Below, piece after piece: positions 1 through 11,456 of a DNA stretch of 64,000 nt. The DNA comes from Prostheceraeus crozeri (lineage: Eukaryota > Platyhelminthes > Polycladida > Euryleptidae), in NCBI GenBank assembly GCA_907163375.1, contig CAJQUW010005239.1, positions 1 through 64,000 on the forward strand, written 5' to 3'. Within the stretch, counting starts at the first letter, position 1. The number at the start of each line of letters is the position of its first letter. The notes under the pieces are model-generated. The model made no database searches and was not told where the DNA came from. It saw nothing but the letters and a program-made list of their open reading frames with translations. The position numbers and the translations under genes were made by a program.

Positions 1-190
1 AGTCTTGGTTCTAATCTTGGCAAGAATCTTGGTCACCAAGATCATGCCAAGAACACACCAAAATCTTCAGTAAGATCTTGGTTCTATCAACCAAGATCTT
101 ACCAAGAAGCGCCAAGCATTCACCAAGAAGGGACCAAGCATTCACCAAGATCTTACCAAGACGCGTCAAGCATTCACCAAGATCTTGGTA
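1..190. repeat. left subterminal repeat array of the CACTA element
   Basis: Direct and inverted copies of a 10-16 bp unit (CTTGG, ACCAAGATCTT, CATTCACCAAGA) fill the first 190 bases. The same unit family reappears in the right array at about 12,030-12,148 and nowhere else in the window. In characterised CACTA elements such arrays are binding sites for the element's own DNA-binding protein; that role is inferred here. The open frame across them is a by-product of the repeat. Confidence 0.8.
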
Positions 191-372
191 AGGATGAAAC
201 AAGATTTTTTCTGTTAGCGCTCGAATCGTAGCTCGGTTTGTACTAACCCTACTGAGTACACCGGTACCCATAATTACGATATTATTATTACACTTCGTAT
301 ACATCTTATTGAAGGACCCAAAAATAATGAAGAAAAACCAATTGCATACTAAATATATTATCAAAAATTACA

Positions 373-3300
373 TTATTCGTTATCACCACTTAGTCGGCGT
401 CTTTTGCAGTCTCTACCAGCCTGTCTAAACTGGCTTTCACGGCACCCCCAATCGTAACACTGCCATACATTTGATAATGCACCTGAAAAGAATGAGAAAA
501 TCTGGTATAACAATGCACACGAGACTATTAAACTCAAGACATTTTACTTGTCAAACATTCTACAAGTATTAGGGCTTCGCATTCGGTGACTTGAATTATT
601 GATTATACTGATATGAAAATATTCTGCTTAAGTGCATCGATCCAAACCAACGATATGAACGCACAGAGAATTATATTTTTTAAATTAGATTTCAATAATT
701 AATTAGTTAATCATCTTTCCACACAACAAAATTCATAATCAATTGATAAGGCCAGACCGGCGGAATGTTTACTTCGATGTAATGCATTATTTTTGAGTGT
801 CGTAAGATTGGGAAATACAGAAAACCTTATTTCTTCTTTACCAAATCATTTGAAATCAACTAAAAATTACAGTATTCACAAGGGAAATTTCTTTCATGCA
901 CATAATACTATCAATAAATGTTAAAATACATTAAATAAAATATTAAAACAAATCAAGTGAATCAAAGCAATTAGCAGAGAATATTAAACAGTATTAATAT
1001 AGAGAAAGCTGTCCTACATGTATATTCAATACTATTAATTAGGTATCAAATTATTACTTACTTTTCAAAACGGCTATGTCTTCTTCTGACGCCTTCTCTT
1101 TTTTTGTTGTCCCAAATTCCTCGAATGAATGCCTTTCGAGGTAGCATGACCCCTTCAATCGTTTCAGGAGCGCTATCGCGAATCTCGCAGGAGTCGTATG
1201 TGGAAGTTCCTTCGTTGAAAAGGGTTTGCCTTCGTAGTCAAGAAGTTCCTGCAATGAGCCAAAATCATTATTTGAAATAGTTTAAAGGATGATATGCAAT
1301 AAATATGCAATAGAGGCTTTATATTTATGCGTTTAAACATACAGCGTTTAGCCTTATTTATTCGAGGATTTACTCTGCCGTTTAAAACTGAATATTTTGC
1401 GCGAGTTGAAAGTTTTCTCGTACTACATGTATCAGTTAGACATGAAAAAATCAAATGAAAAATCAATCGATTAGTTCAGCTATTAATAGCTGAACTAATC
1501 GATATCGGCTCATAATACCATAACCTTACCCTGACTTATTAGGTAAATTATATGTTTAACTTTCGGTTATTTATTCTACCACGGTAATATATTTTTGTAG
1601 CGACAATAAGTTAATAAACGGCAGCGTGCATTATTGTATTTTATCATTTGGCTGAAAACTTACATGCAGCTCTTGTCCTCCTGCGGAACGGAGGTTTTTT
1701 TATTGGCCGCAAGTCGTTTCAAAAGCCTAGTGTGCTTTTTTAGTTCCGACGTCTGCAGTCTACTTTCAGCGAGCAAGGATTCTGAAAACATAAGATGAAA
1801 AGCACATTACTTTTGTTTCGTCGTTCTTATGGACACTATGAACACTTAACCCGCATGTGATCGGTAAAAATACAACCGATTTTGATCCAAGAGGACACTT
1901 TTGTCCTTTTATCAAAAATAACTAAAAACTGACTGAATTTTGTTAAATACTGAAATTGTTTAGTAGGATGAAAGTCAGTCCAAGTCTAAGAGTATAATTT
2001 CTTACAAGAATAACGAGCAAATGAAGATGAAAACATTTATTATACCTACATGTAGGCCTACGAGTACATACGTAGGCCTACATTTTACACACAGTACGAG
2101 TATATAGTTCACTTATTTTATTCAGTTATCCAGTGCTGTGTAAACCCCATTGCCATTGAACGTCGTGTTTTTCGAATTATAATGGTCTCTTCTGTGCATT
2201 TTCCATCTTTGTCAGAAGCTGCAGACTCATCCTGCGTGAAGCTGATGCGTTCTGTAGCTACTTCTTCTTATACCATCCTTTGAGAGAGATGTTTACCATC
2301 AATAAAAGAAATCGCCAAACTCGATGTAGACAAAGTTTGTTACCACCTTTCACCAGTACCAACAGATACAGTGAAACTTTTATCAAGTATTGTAAACTGT
2401 TTTTACTTTATCATTTGTCACGTGTCCAGCGATTGTAAAAGGTGAAAGCGAATAATGATATATATTATTGTATGTATGCAGTTAGCCTGCGAGGTGTGAA
2501 AGGCCTGATGTAACTGAAATTGTTCATAAAGAACAGGAATACACATACATAGCATATGGAAGATAAGCATCGGTAAAAGTAATTCTACTATCAGTAAGCT
2601 ACAGAATATCAATAGATAGGCCTACTATAGCTGTTCATTGAACGCACGCATATGAACGGTCTTTACATACGAAATTCACGCTACTGTACACCGAATGGCA
2701 CACTTTTTGCGATCAACCTGCATAGACCTCTCTCGGTTATATTATAGTTTTGGCAGGACTTCGAAGTTTACCAAAGGACACTTTTGTCCTCAGGAACACA
2801 TGCGGGTTAACAACGACTTCGATAGGCTAGTACTACCCAACGAGATCGAATTAGACAGAACAACTTACAAGATTATTATATTGATTTAAGGCATGCGAAA
2901 TTCTCTAGCAAATTAAATTGAAGTAAACAGATGACGAAAGCATTGACATGCACATTTAACATGCTTTATACTCTACATACGGCATACTAGTCGGAGTCTA
3001 AAAAAAAGAAAGGACTCCGCATCCCAGCCATCACCATAGAAAACATAACGCGTAGCTGAATATGCGAGGAATATTGTAGAATTCAGAAAAAGGCCGAATG
3101 ATTACAAAGAGGTAATGTGACATGAATTTTTCATGCTCGGCCAATGTTTAGGCAAGCCTAATTACTTTGAGGTTTCGGCTTGAACTAATTAACCATCATT
3201 AAACACAACCCAAGATCACAATCGAACGTCTGAGAACTCGCACTCGCATGCAATTATATAAACTTACCCATTAAGCGCGCCACATTGTGAAGTATAACAT

Positions 3301-4280
3301 CCTGAATAAATTAGTGGTAAATAGAGAATTATTGAAAAAAGTATGGATAGAAGCGTGTTAAGCGACTTAATAACCGATACAGTATTAATGTGAATTTAGT
3401 CATTACTGTATATGAAAGCAAACAAAAGACGCAAAATTCAACTTACTGAGTTTTCCGTCAATGATGCTCGAGTTTCTAGCATTTCCATGGAAGGGATTGC
3501 TCGGCTAGAATCTGGAAAGAAGACGAATTGAAGTGATCTTAAGGATATAATACAACAAAATTGAGATTTAAGTACCGGGACAGTCGGGAAAAATAATTTC
3601 ATGAGTAAAAACATATTTACCCGCACTATTATTGAGTTCGTCGCTCGATTCGGAATCCGAGTGAGCTCTGGTTGTTTGAGACGGGAGACACTTTGAGGGA
3701 ATCCGAGTTATATTTTCATCCGATGAAGATTCTGTGAACATGGTCTGTAACAAAAATTCATAATTAATGAGAGTTGGAAATGCTATGGTCGATAACTGCA
3801 GAAAGTAAGTCTTACATAATACAACGTAGGAGTGATCAATACACAGTCACACAATATTTACACAGATCATGTATCCGGACCGATATTAATGGAATAAGTT
3901 TATGCTGTATTTAAAACTTGCAGTATCTAACAGTGAATATATATGTAATAAGCTTCTCTCCTGCTTACCATGGTAGGTTGAACTTTAAGTCTCCCTTGCG
4001 GCTTAACACGACTGAATTTCTTCAACAAGCTGGATAATTTCAGTTTTTTCTTGCTCTCCCGTACTTTCGCTAGTACTTCCTCCGATATCTCTTCAGTAGA
4101 TACCATAACAACGATACATTTATATATATCGTCATCATAGATGGCGTCCAAACACGCATTCCCCTTCTTCAGTTATGACCTTTGATTTGTCAAAAATCAT
4201 TTTTTCTAGGGGAAGTACACATAATTCCCTATCGTGAGGAAAATACAATAAAAATTCTTTGAATGAAGCTGGATCCATCG
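373..4280 (-). CDS. BEN-domain protein gene of the CACTA element, seven exons
   Basis: Minus-strand gene of about 315 residues. Exons read from splice signals: 4280-3969 (ATG at 4278), 3744-3621, 3511-3447, 3301-3268, 1781-1664, 1248-1062, 482-373 (stop at 375-373). All introns have AG acceptors and GTAAGT-like donors, and codon phase carries across every junction if two one-base errors are allowed. One is an extra base in the GGGG run near 4165; the other is a missing A in the A7 run near 1695. The first exon is acidic and mixed; the middle is Ser/Asp/Glu-rich; exon 5 is a short coiled coil (LLAESRLQTSELKKH). The last two exons fit a BEN domain: PARFAIALLKRL early, then AVLKSALSNVW and FRQAGRDCKRRR at the end. 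BEN domains bind DNA and chromatin factors. Its place inside the element suggests a partner for the transposase (inference). A captured host gene is the alternative. Confidence 0.62.
1466..1503. repeat. perfect 38-bp palindrome in an intron
   Basis: The 38 bases are fully self-complementary around the point between 1484 and 1485 (half-site ATCGATTAGTTCAGCTATT). There is no spacer, so a hairpin would have almost no loop. It lies in the intron between exons 5 and 6 of the BEN gene. It may be the fused ends of a small foldback element; function unknown. Confidence 0.85.
1850..2806. mobile_element. piggyBac-type non-autonomous element (MITE)
   Basis: The element starts CCCGCATGTG right after TTAA (1846-1849) and ends CACATGCGGG right before TTAA (2807-2810). 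TTAA target duplication with CCC...GGG ends is the piggyBac signature. A second internal motif, GGACACTTTTGTCC, recurs near both ends (about 1895 and 2777). The 957 bp between the termini contain no transposase frame. It sits in the intron between exons 4 and 5 of the BEN gene. Confidence 0.8.
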
Positions 4281-4396
4281 CTGTAAAAAAGAAATGTAAA
4301 GTTGGAGTGAACAATATACGTACTTTTCTATTGGAATAACGAGTATTCAATAGCGCATTTCCCTACATTCATTAATTTAAACAGTATAAAAGTAAT

Positions 4397-4793
4397 CTTC
4401 ATTTTTCAACAACAGTATCGCTTCAAACTTGCCCATGTATAGTTCTATTATGCTCAGATCGACATACTAATTGAGTTGAACTATCTACATGCATGCAAGT
4501 GTCAGGATCTAAGGTTATTTAGACAAAAGGGAAACGTCAAGTATACATCCCAAGCGCCAATCTTGGTGAAAACAATGAAAAATGCGGAATAACTTCTTCT
4601 TCATTTTTCAACAACAGTATCGCTTCAAACTTGTCCATGTATAGTTCTATTATGCTCAGATCGACATACTAATTGAGTTGAACTATCTACATGCATGCAA
4701 GTGTCAGGATCTAAGGTTATTTAGACAAAAGGGAAACGTCAAGTATACATCCCAAGCGCCAATCTCGGTGAAAACAATGAAAAATGCGGAATA
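4397..4793. repeat. 202-bp direct tandem duplication
   Basis: Two adjacent copies (4397-4598 and 4599-about 4793) beginning CTTCATTTTTCAACAACAG differ at only a few positions (for example TTGCCCATG against TTGTCCATG, ATCTTGG against ATCTCGG). They lie between the BEN gene and the transposase gene. Such high identity indicates a recent duplication. No coding content or regulatory motif is evident. Confidence 0.9.
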
Positions 4794-5092
4794 CAGTCTA
4801 ACCCCCTGAAAAAAAGATGCTGGCGAATCCAGGGATCCAGAGTCTCGTAAATTGGCAATACCCGGGATTAAAAACCTTAATACTCATGTGACAACACGCT
4901 TACAACCTGCAAAATGTAATGTCATATTTAAGGGTCGACTATTCCAACTTTACTAACGAATACATGGAGAAGGTGAAGATGAAAAACTTACTGATAAATG
5001 ATCGTAATATATTACATAAATTCATCAGATATAAAACATGTGGTAACAAATTCAGTTCATGATCTTTAATTAAAAAATTACTCGTAAATACA

Positions 5093-8000
5093 TCACAATG
5101 GGCAGTGATCAACACCTTCCAAAATACGAATCATAAGACAAACGTCAGTTCCCTTGTATCGAATCGTGGAACGAATACATCGGCAAACAACATCTGCAAT
5201 ATTGACTAATTTCTCAGTGAATTCATTTTCATCGATAATGACAAAATCATGCCAATCGGATGCTTTCAAAACATCATACACTCCAAAAGTGTCATTTTCT
5301 GGTGATATCAGTTCCAGTAAAGACATATTTACTCTGAAGAACTTGGCCAAAATTTTTTTCATCATTAACGAACTCTACAATCTCACAAAATTTGTTCTCA
5401 GTGGTGAAACAGAAACATGATCGTGAATTTAAACGTCGGTTATAGTTCTTAGAATGAAGCATGATGCCATTATAATAATATCGATGTTTATCTATCAATC
5501 CTTGTTTGTTATCCCTCTTCTTTAGTTTAATGACTTCCTTTAATAGATCAGACTGATGACTTGATTGAATAACTTCCAAGCAATTCTTAAACAATAGAAA
5601 ATGCTCTACTACTTGTTTGGAATGATTCACAGTTCCGGTAAACATACGCTTCAATGCTTTAATACCACGCTCAAAACAATACATATTAATACAAAACGCT
5701 GGACCGAAACGTTGCAATTGCAAAGCTAAATGCTTAAGTAAATGCACATTCATTTTCATGAATGATTTTGGAAAATATTCGTTGACATGGGACAAAAAAC
5801 AATCGATCAAAACACGAACATTATTCGTTACTGACACATCCATAACTGGACTGTTAGCTCTACGTATAGCATATACCAAAACAGCAATGATAAGAGCATT
5901 GCTGTTGTGAAGATGACTGGAACATAATGGTAAAAATGCATACAATAGAAAATTTTGAAAATCAATGGCTTTGTAATTTTTGAATTTAACAATTGACTTG
6001 AACTTTGGAAAATCGTGAGGAACATATATGGTTTTCAAATATTGATTTATTGATACTTTAGTCTTTGGGCGACCTAAATACATATGATGAGTCTTACTAC
6101 ATGGGTCGAGCATGTAAGTCAGCAATTGCTTTGTCACACCTTCATAAACTGCGTGCATGACGTCTAGAACGATACCAGAAGGAATCGGCATCATGTCAGC
6201 AAGGTATGTAAATCCTTTCACACCGCAAATCTTTTCGTTCATAAGTTCAGACAAACGGACATGTTCTTTATAGTCGGATTCGGTTCTTAAGGGATAAGTA
6301 ACATCGTCGTAAATACGAGAAGAACCACGTCCAATTTTCATCGTTGCACCAGGATGTAAACAGAATGGACAACCATGCCTACCATTAAACTGTCCAGTGT
6401 TCGTGCATAATGCATAAGCAGGTAAGTCAAATATTGATGCATGAAGCTTCATAGAGAAAGTAACACCATTTAATGTAAATCGCTGATTCAATTGTTCCGC
6501 AAGCTTTGATAATACATTTGGGATTCTCGATTTATCTTCAATAAGAGCAAATAATATTCTGTTTTCAATTCGCAATCGAACACTGAGAGGAAGATCTAAT
6601 ATCACTAATTGAAATGGCCACGTTGAATTACTGTCTGTTGTGAAGAAATTTGCACCATCAGCGTTTAGAAGAAGGTGTAACTGAAATTCATTGGGTGTCG
6701 ACTGTTCCACAAAATATGATTGCGAAGATAAAACATCGAAATTACTGCGACGAAGACGTAGGTCTTGATAATACTTAAATAAAGCTTCCCAATTCGAAGA
6801 AACCGTTTGTTCCACTTGATGGGACAGGTCACAAATTATTTCAGAATTCTCGCAGGAAAAGTGTGCAGCATGCTTTCTTCTAAAAATCGTTGTAGCAATT
6901 TTTCATTGACATAGGGATTTGCATCATCGGACGAGTTGCCTGAAAAGAGACATGTTTAAAATGTCGATGACTGAAATTCAGCATTATTTAAGGATATTCA
7001 ATAACCACAGGACTAGCGTTGCCAGACCATATTTTCAAATTTTTTGCGCAGTGTGATAAAATTTGCGCAGCGAATTCGGATACAAAATTTCATGTTTTTA
7101 ACTTAATCATCTCTATCCTGTATTCTGAGCTACAGCTGATAACATAAAGTGTGCTTAGTCATTCAAACTGATTGGATCGACCTACATGTATATATCAATT
7201 GGAAACTTATCATTTCATTTGTTCTTCTGAGTATCAACCATGTGACTCGTGAGGGTCTGCTTGATTTGTAAAGAGAAAATACTCACATCTAGACGTTCGT
7301 AAAGTTGTATTACAATCGGTTTTGGTATTAGTTAGATTTATTGAATTTAGAAGGAGTGAGAGGATAAAACCTACAGCTGGATAATTTATGTCGATGTACA
7401 GTACATACCATGCAGCCATGGTCTAATGGTCTAAGTGCCTGCCTATGGGTCACGAGGTCCAAGGTTCGAGACCGACGAAAAACACCATTGATAGTCGTCA
7501 GGAAGGGCATCCGGACTTTGCACAAACGCACCGTTCAAATTCCACCAAAGTAGCACCTTCCAACCCCCATCAATGGAGAAAACGGAAGTAAAAACGATGA
7601 AAAATACCATAAGTACAATATCATAAAAAAGGGTAGTTTTACCAAATGAGATGCATGTATTTCAGGAACACAATCAGTGAAATAAGAATGAGTGTATCAC
7701 AATTTCTATGGATCTTCCTAACAAAGAAAGTTTGCGCAGGGAATTTATTTTTTGCGCATTTGCGCAGCTCAAGAGAAATTTGCGCAGGTCTGGCAACGCT
7801 GCACAAGACGTATGCTGTCGTGCTAAAATAATGAAAATAAAAATAAAAAAAACCAACATATACAATAGTGGCCAAATTAAAGGGCCCACTTAGTAGTCTA
7901 GAGATAGATTCGTTTGTTCGCTCTTAATGGCGTATAGTATATGATTTATTCAATGATTATAAACCACAGAAATGGAAAAGCAGTGATGATATTTACTGTG

Positions 8001-11000
8001 TGTAACAGGTTCTAAGTGAAATGTTGCCTAACTGACTTCGTTGCAGTAGGGACAATAAGTTTGACTTACAGCCGTTCAGGTCCATTATAGATTTGCAATG
8101 GCATTGGTTTGAAGATCACATGACACTTCACAGTTATGCGTGGTCAGATAATTGTGTTGCATAATGAAATTTTTGTATTTGAGTAGGCATGTGGCATGAA
8201 TATCATGTTCATATTTAAGAATCATTTTTATTTCATATCTATTTCATGAGTGAAAGAATTTTATGACTACAATAATACATGTAGTAGGTTAATAACATTA
8301 TAATACAATCGCGACTTACTTTCATGATCAGAATAACGGCATTCAGTGCCTGTTTCGAAATGACATACGCACATTTCAAGTAAATCAATATCGCAGCTAC
8401 CAATTCAAGCTCATCTGTGAAATCGATGTTCATATTGCTTGCCGTCGATGATTCTGAGCAGGTGTCCATTGAGATACTGCATGACGAAACGCTTGATTCC
8501 TTCACAATCACCTGATCAACCATATCCACCTGATCGTCGACTGTCACGGAATCCGCTATTTCAAGCGCAGCATCCCCCGTAGCTTCATCTAACATTGAGA
8601 CATCTCCAGAATCAGTTTCACCTGTAGAATCAGTTTAAATCGTAAAAATCAATTAATAGGCCTACTACTCAATGATTTTTCATTAACCAACACAATCTTA
8701 GAATATAGGCCTATACAGGTTACCTACTGAATTTTCAAAACCCTTTTGAGGTTGGCTGAGGTTGAAGCAAGACAGTTGGCCCAAAAGGCCAGAAAACCCA
8801 CATTCTTCATAATTTCGTACTTGTAGGTTATATTACCCCCACTCCTTCAAAATCCAATAAATCTAGTTATACTTGTCTGATGGTAATGAAACTTTATGAG
8901 CGTTTAGATATGGGTATTTTCTCTCTACAAACCAAATTTCATTCAATTCGGATAAACAGTTGCTACGCTACAGCTGACAACGTAAAACAAGAAAGAACTA
9001 CACGCTTATTCCAAAAGCTGTATTGTCTGATCTCTCACTGAGGAGCCCAGTAATCGACAGAGGTCTTTTCATCCCTACAAATCGATGCTAGAGTCAGCAA
9101 GTTCATGATCGAAGTGACAATGGGACAGGTGCAGCGATTGTGTGTGTTTGCCCCGAGGCAATGAGTCACATACGTTCAAAGCGAATGTACGTTGACGATC
9201 AAGGTCAACCATGCACAGTCATTTTAGAGGATGGGCATATTTTACGTTGTCGGCTGTAGCGTAGCAACTGTTTATCCGAATTGAATGAAATTTGGTTTGT
9301 AGAGAGAAAATACCCATATCTAAACGCTCATAAAGTTTCATTACCATCAGACAAGTATAACTAGATTTATTGGATTTTGAAGGAGTGGGGGTAATATAAC
9401 CTACAAGTACCATAATTTCTACTAAAATAAGCATTTGGGATCAACACTTCCACTTTGCCAAATCAGCTTATGCCCTATATCCCGACAGTTGGATGTCTGA
9501 AGATGGTGCAACTCAATTTGGAAGTCGACCTGTGTATTCTATAACTCTATATGGGTGAGATTGAAGCAAGACAGTTGGCCCAAAAGGCCAGAAAACTCAG
9601 TTTTCATAATTTCTACTAAAATAAGCGTTTGGGATCAGCAGTTACGTGTTTGCTCTTTGCCAAATCAGCTTATATCCTGACAGTTAGATGTATGGAGATG
9701 GTGCAACTCAATTTGGAAGTCCATCCGTGTAATCTGTAACTCTATATGTGTGAGGTTGAAGAAAGACAGTTGGCCCAAAAGGCGCACGAATATTTTGCAA
9801 TTTTTAATCTTTAAAATATGCCGTTTACAAATGTTATAGGCCTACTTGTGTAGAGTGGAAATTGGCAACTTGAACACGAGTTCATTAATAAAAATATGTT
9901 GCCGATTTCCAGATTTCCTGAATCCAAAACCATTTTCTAAAAAATGTAAATTTCTTCAATTTCCTTAACTATTGAACAGATAATTACACATGAAAAGTGA
10001 TCGCCCCTAATAAGTGTGGGGTTGGAATGTGTGGATATTGTTAGTGATGTTCATTTTAACAAAGGTTCCGAACTGCTGGGGCTGAGGCTGCAGACTTCCT
10101 GCCTTTACAATTGAGTGAAACCCGGAAAGACTGCCCATTTTCCAATAAAACAAAATCACAGCCCATCAGTTTCCCACTACGCGTTTCGCTTTCAGAAATA
10201 CATCACATATTTTTTCTGTAATAGTAAATCTTTGTGGATACAATCTGGTGGTAAAAATAGGTCTTATCAAAAAAATGTACTAGAGTCCTTTTCAGGAATC
10301 ATTGTTTTCCTTCTGGAAAAATTCCATAACCAGTCTAATTGCGTTTCATAAAAAATATATAAATCAGTGATTAGTATTAGAGAATTTTAAGCAGTCTAAT
10401 AGAAAATTGCGTTTCATAAAACTAAAATGAAGTAGTAATTAGAAATGGTTGGTGACTAATTAAAATATGTATTTTAAGGAGTCTATGGATTATTTGCGTT
10501 TCATATAGAAATGTCAGTTACGCACCAAATTTGAATACCTTGATTAAATGCTTGTTATTTTTATCAACCTTCCGAGGATGAATAAAGGCTTCGGGAACAT
10601 GAAAATATGTTGTAATGTTCTTGTAAAAGCATGGATAAATAATAACTAACAATGATTAATAATAATGGCTGCGAAGCTACGCCCAAAATCTTAAGTTGAC
10701 ATAAATTTATTTAGCCATGTGTGTAATATACTTAACTTATGGAATAACTTACAGAAAATTGTGTGATGAATCGACGTATTTCAGCCATTCAACGATAAAT
10801 TAACATTGATGGCCTCACATTATGATTTAAAAGACGCGCGTTAGAACAGGGAATTCCGCTGGTTGCTAAGTTTTCATTGTGATTCCCTAAGCGCTGAATG
10901 CGGCGAACGAGTGTTGCATACACTTGCTTTCTTGCTAGCGCTGTAAAACCCGCTGTTCACTATGACGCGTTTCAAGTCAAGTCCTTGCGCTTTTCTATCG

Positions 11001-11456
11001 ACAGGCGTGTATGCATGACTACAACGCACACAGATCTACGGAAACGCCAACGCACTGCGTCATAATAGTGCTGACGAAACAGTGAATGAGTCCCTGATGT
11101 CATGGGGACGGAATTACCCTCAGCTGACAAACTATAATAAAAAAATGTATTCACAAGTGAATGTTTTCACAAGCCAATTCAAGTACTTATTAATCAAAAA
11201 ACCGGTTCTTGATGTAGATAAAAGACCGAATTTCTCTATTCACTACTTAAAATTAATGTGACACATATCAGACTGCGTTTTTTTATGAAACAAGCCCCAG
11301 GGCCTGCCCATTACATAGTAAATTTTCTTAAAAGAATCAACAGTAATGAATAAAAAAGATTAAATAAATGTTGTGCTTACTTATATCCGTGGTGTATGAA
11401 GAACACGATGTCGTATCGGACAAATCACCGTCACCCGTCCGAAAATAGTCAGTCAT
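5093..11456 (-). CDS. CACTA transposase (tnp2/Transposase_21 type), three exons, frame-broken
   Basis: Cut-and-paste transposase, about 740 residues over three exons: 11456-11381 (MTDYFRTGDG), 8621-8320 and 6939-5093 (stop TGA at 5095-5093). The first junction is phase-matched. Family landmarks in exon 3, in order, are LLLNADGANFF (first acidic residue), WPFQLVILDLP, CPFCLHPG, VLDVMHAVYEGV (Asp-Met-His motif) and MYCFERGIKALKRM (candidate catalytic Glu). This series matches En/Spm-type tnp2 transposases. The long open stretch 6902-5292 has no ATG at its apparent start; translation must enter from upstream. Breaks: the phase at the exon 2/3 junction is off by one, the frame shifts near 6838, and a likely one-base insertion in an A7 run near 5345 moves the true C-terminus into another frame ending at 5093. 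The two large introns hold the hAT MITE, SINE and foldback element. Confidence 0.8.
7240..7385. repeat. diverged relative of the 8817-9410 foldback arm
   Basis: This stretch (TTTGTAAAGAGAAAATACTC, then AGATTTATTGAATTTAGAAGG) aligns with the right arm of the foldback element (TTTGTAGAGAGAAAATACCC, AGATTTATTGGATTTTGAAGG). Near 7130, GCTACAGCTGATAACATAAA matches the inner end of the left arm. It is an older, partial copy of the same family. Confidence 0.6.
7412..7530 (+). mobile_element. tRNA-derived SINE, copy 1
   Basis: The head has a perfect Pol III A box (TGGTCTAATGG) and a perfect B box (GGTTCGAGACC) about 30 bases apart, so it descends from a tRNA. The body contains AGGAAGGGCATCCGGACT, shared with the second SINE at 48,025-48,127 (AGGAAGAGCATCCGGACT). 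The shared non-tRNA segment after different heads is the usual structure of animal SINE families with a conserved central domain. It is nested inside the hAT MITE. Confidence 0.75.
8753..9790. repeat. about 198-bp tandem repeat, first unit split by the foldback element
   Basis: Units begin GAGGTTGAAGCAAGACAGTT and contain TTGGCCCAAAAGGCC, then TTTGCCAAATCAGCTTAT. Unit 2 runs about 9550-9747; unit 3 (from 9748) is truncated. Unit 1 is split: its first 64 bases are at 8753-8816 and the rest at 9411-9549, with the foldback element between. The array lies inside the first transposase intron. Confidence 0.8.
8817..9410. mobile_element. foldback element, 174-bp inverted arms, 9-bp target duplication
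   Basis: The left arm (about 8817-8990, starting GTACTTGTAGGTTATATTAC) is the near-perfect reverse complement of the right arm (about 9237-9410). About 246 bp of unrelated spacer lies between them. CATAATTTC occurs immediately left (8808-8816) and right (9411-9419), giving a 9-bp target duplication. An uninterrupted neighbouring repeat unit shows the empty site. A 9-bp duplication with long inverted arms fits Mutator-like or FB-type elements. No coding capacity is seen. Confidence 0.85.
9791..11380. other. intron of the CACTA transposase gene without recognised genes
   Basis: No supported coding region. At about 10,335-10,510 there are three loosely spaced copies of TTGCGTTTCATA, with an inverted relative (TTTTTTTATGAAAC) near 11,280. 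This could be a decayed MITE pair, but no target duplication was found. The rest is AT-rich unique-looking sequence. Confidence 0.5.

Larger units (their letters stand above)
7014..7801. mobile_element. hAT-type MITE with GCGCAAA subterminal repeats
   Basis: Terminal inverted repeats TAGCGTTGCCAGACC (left) and GGTCTGGCAACGCTG (right) are flanked by 8-bp direct repeats CACAGGAC (7006-7013) and CACAAGAC (7802-7809), one mismatch apart. An 8-bp target duplication is typical of hAT elements. TTTGCGCAG or its complement recurs several times within 80 bp of each end, like hAT subterminal transposase sites. There is no transposase inside; the interior holds a SINE and a fragment related to the foldback element at 8817-9410. 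Confidence 0.75.

Noticed and set aside
11..364. 117-residue minus-strand frame at the left edge
   Set aside because: It is translated subterminal repeat of the CACTA element (LGKILV repeats), not a gene.
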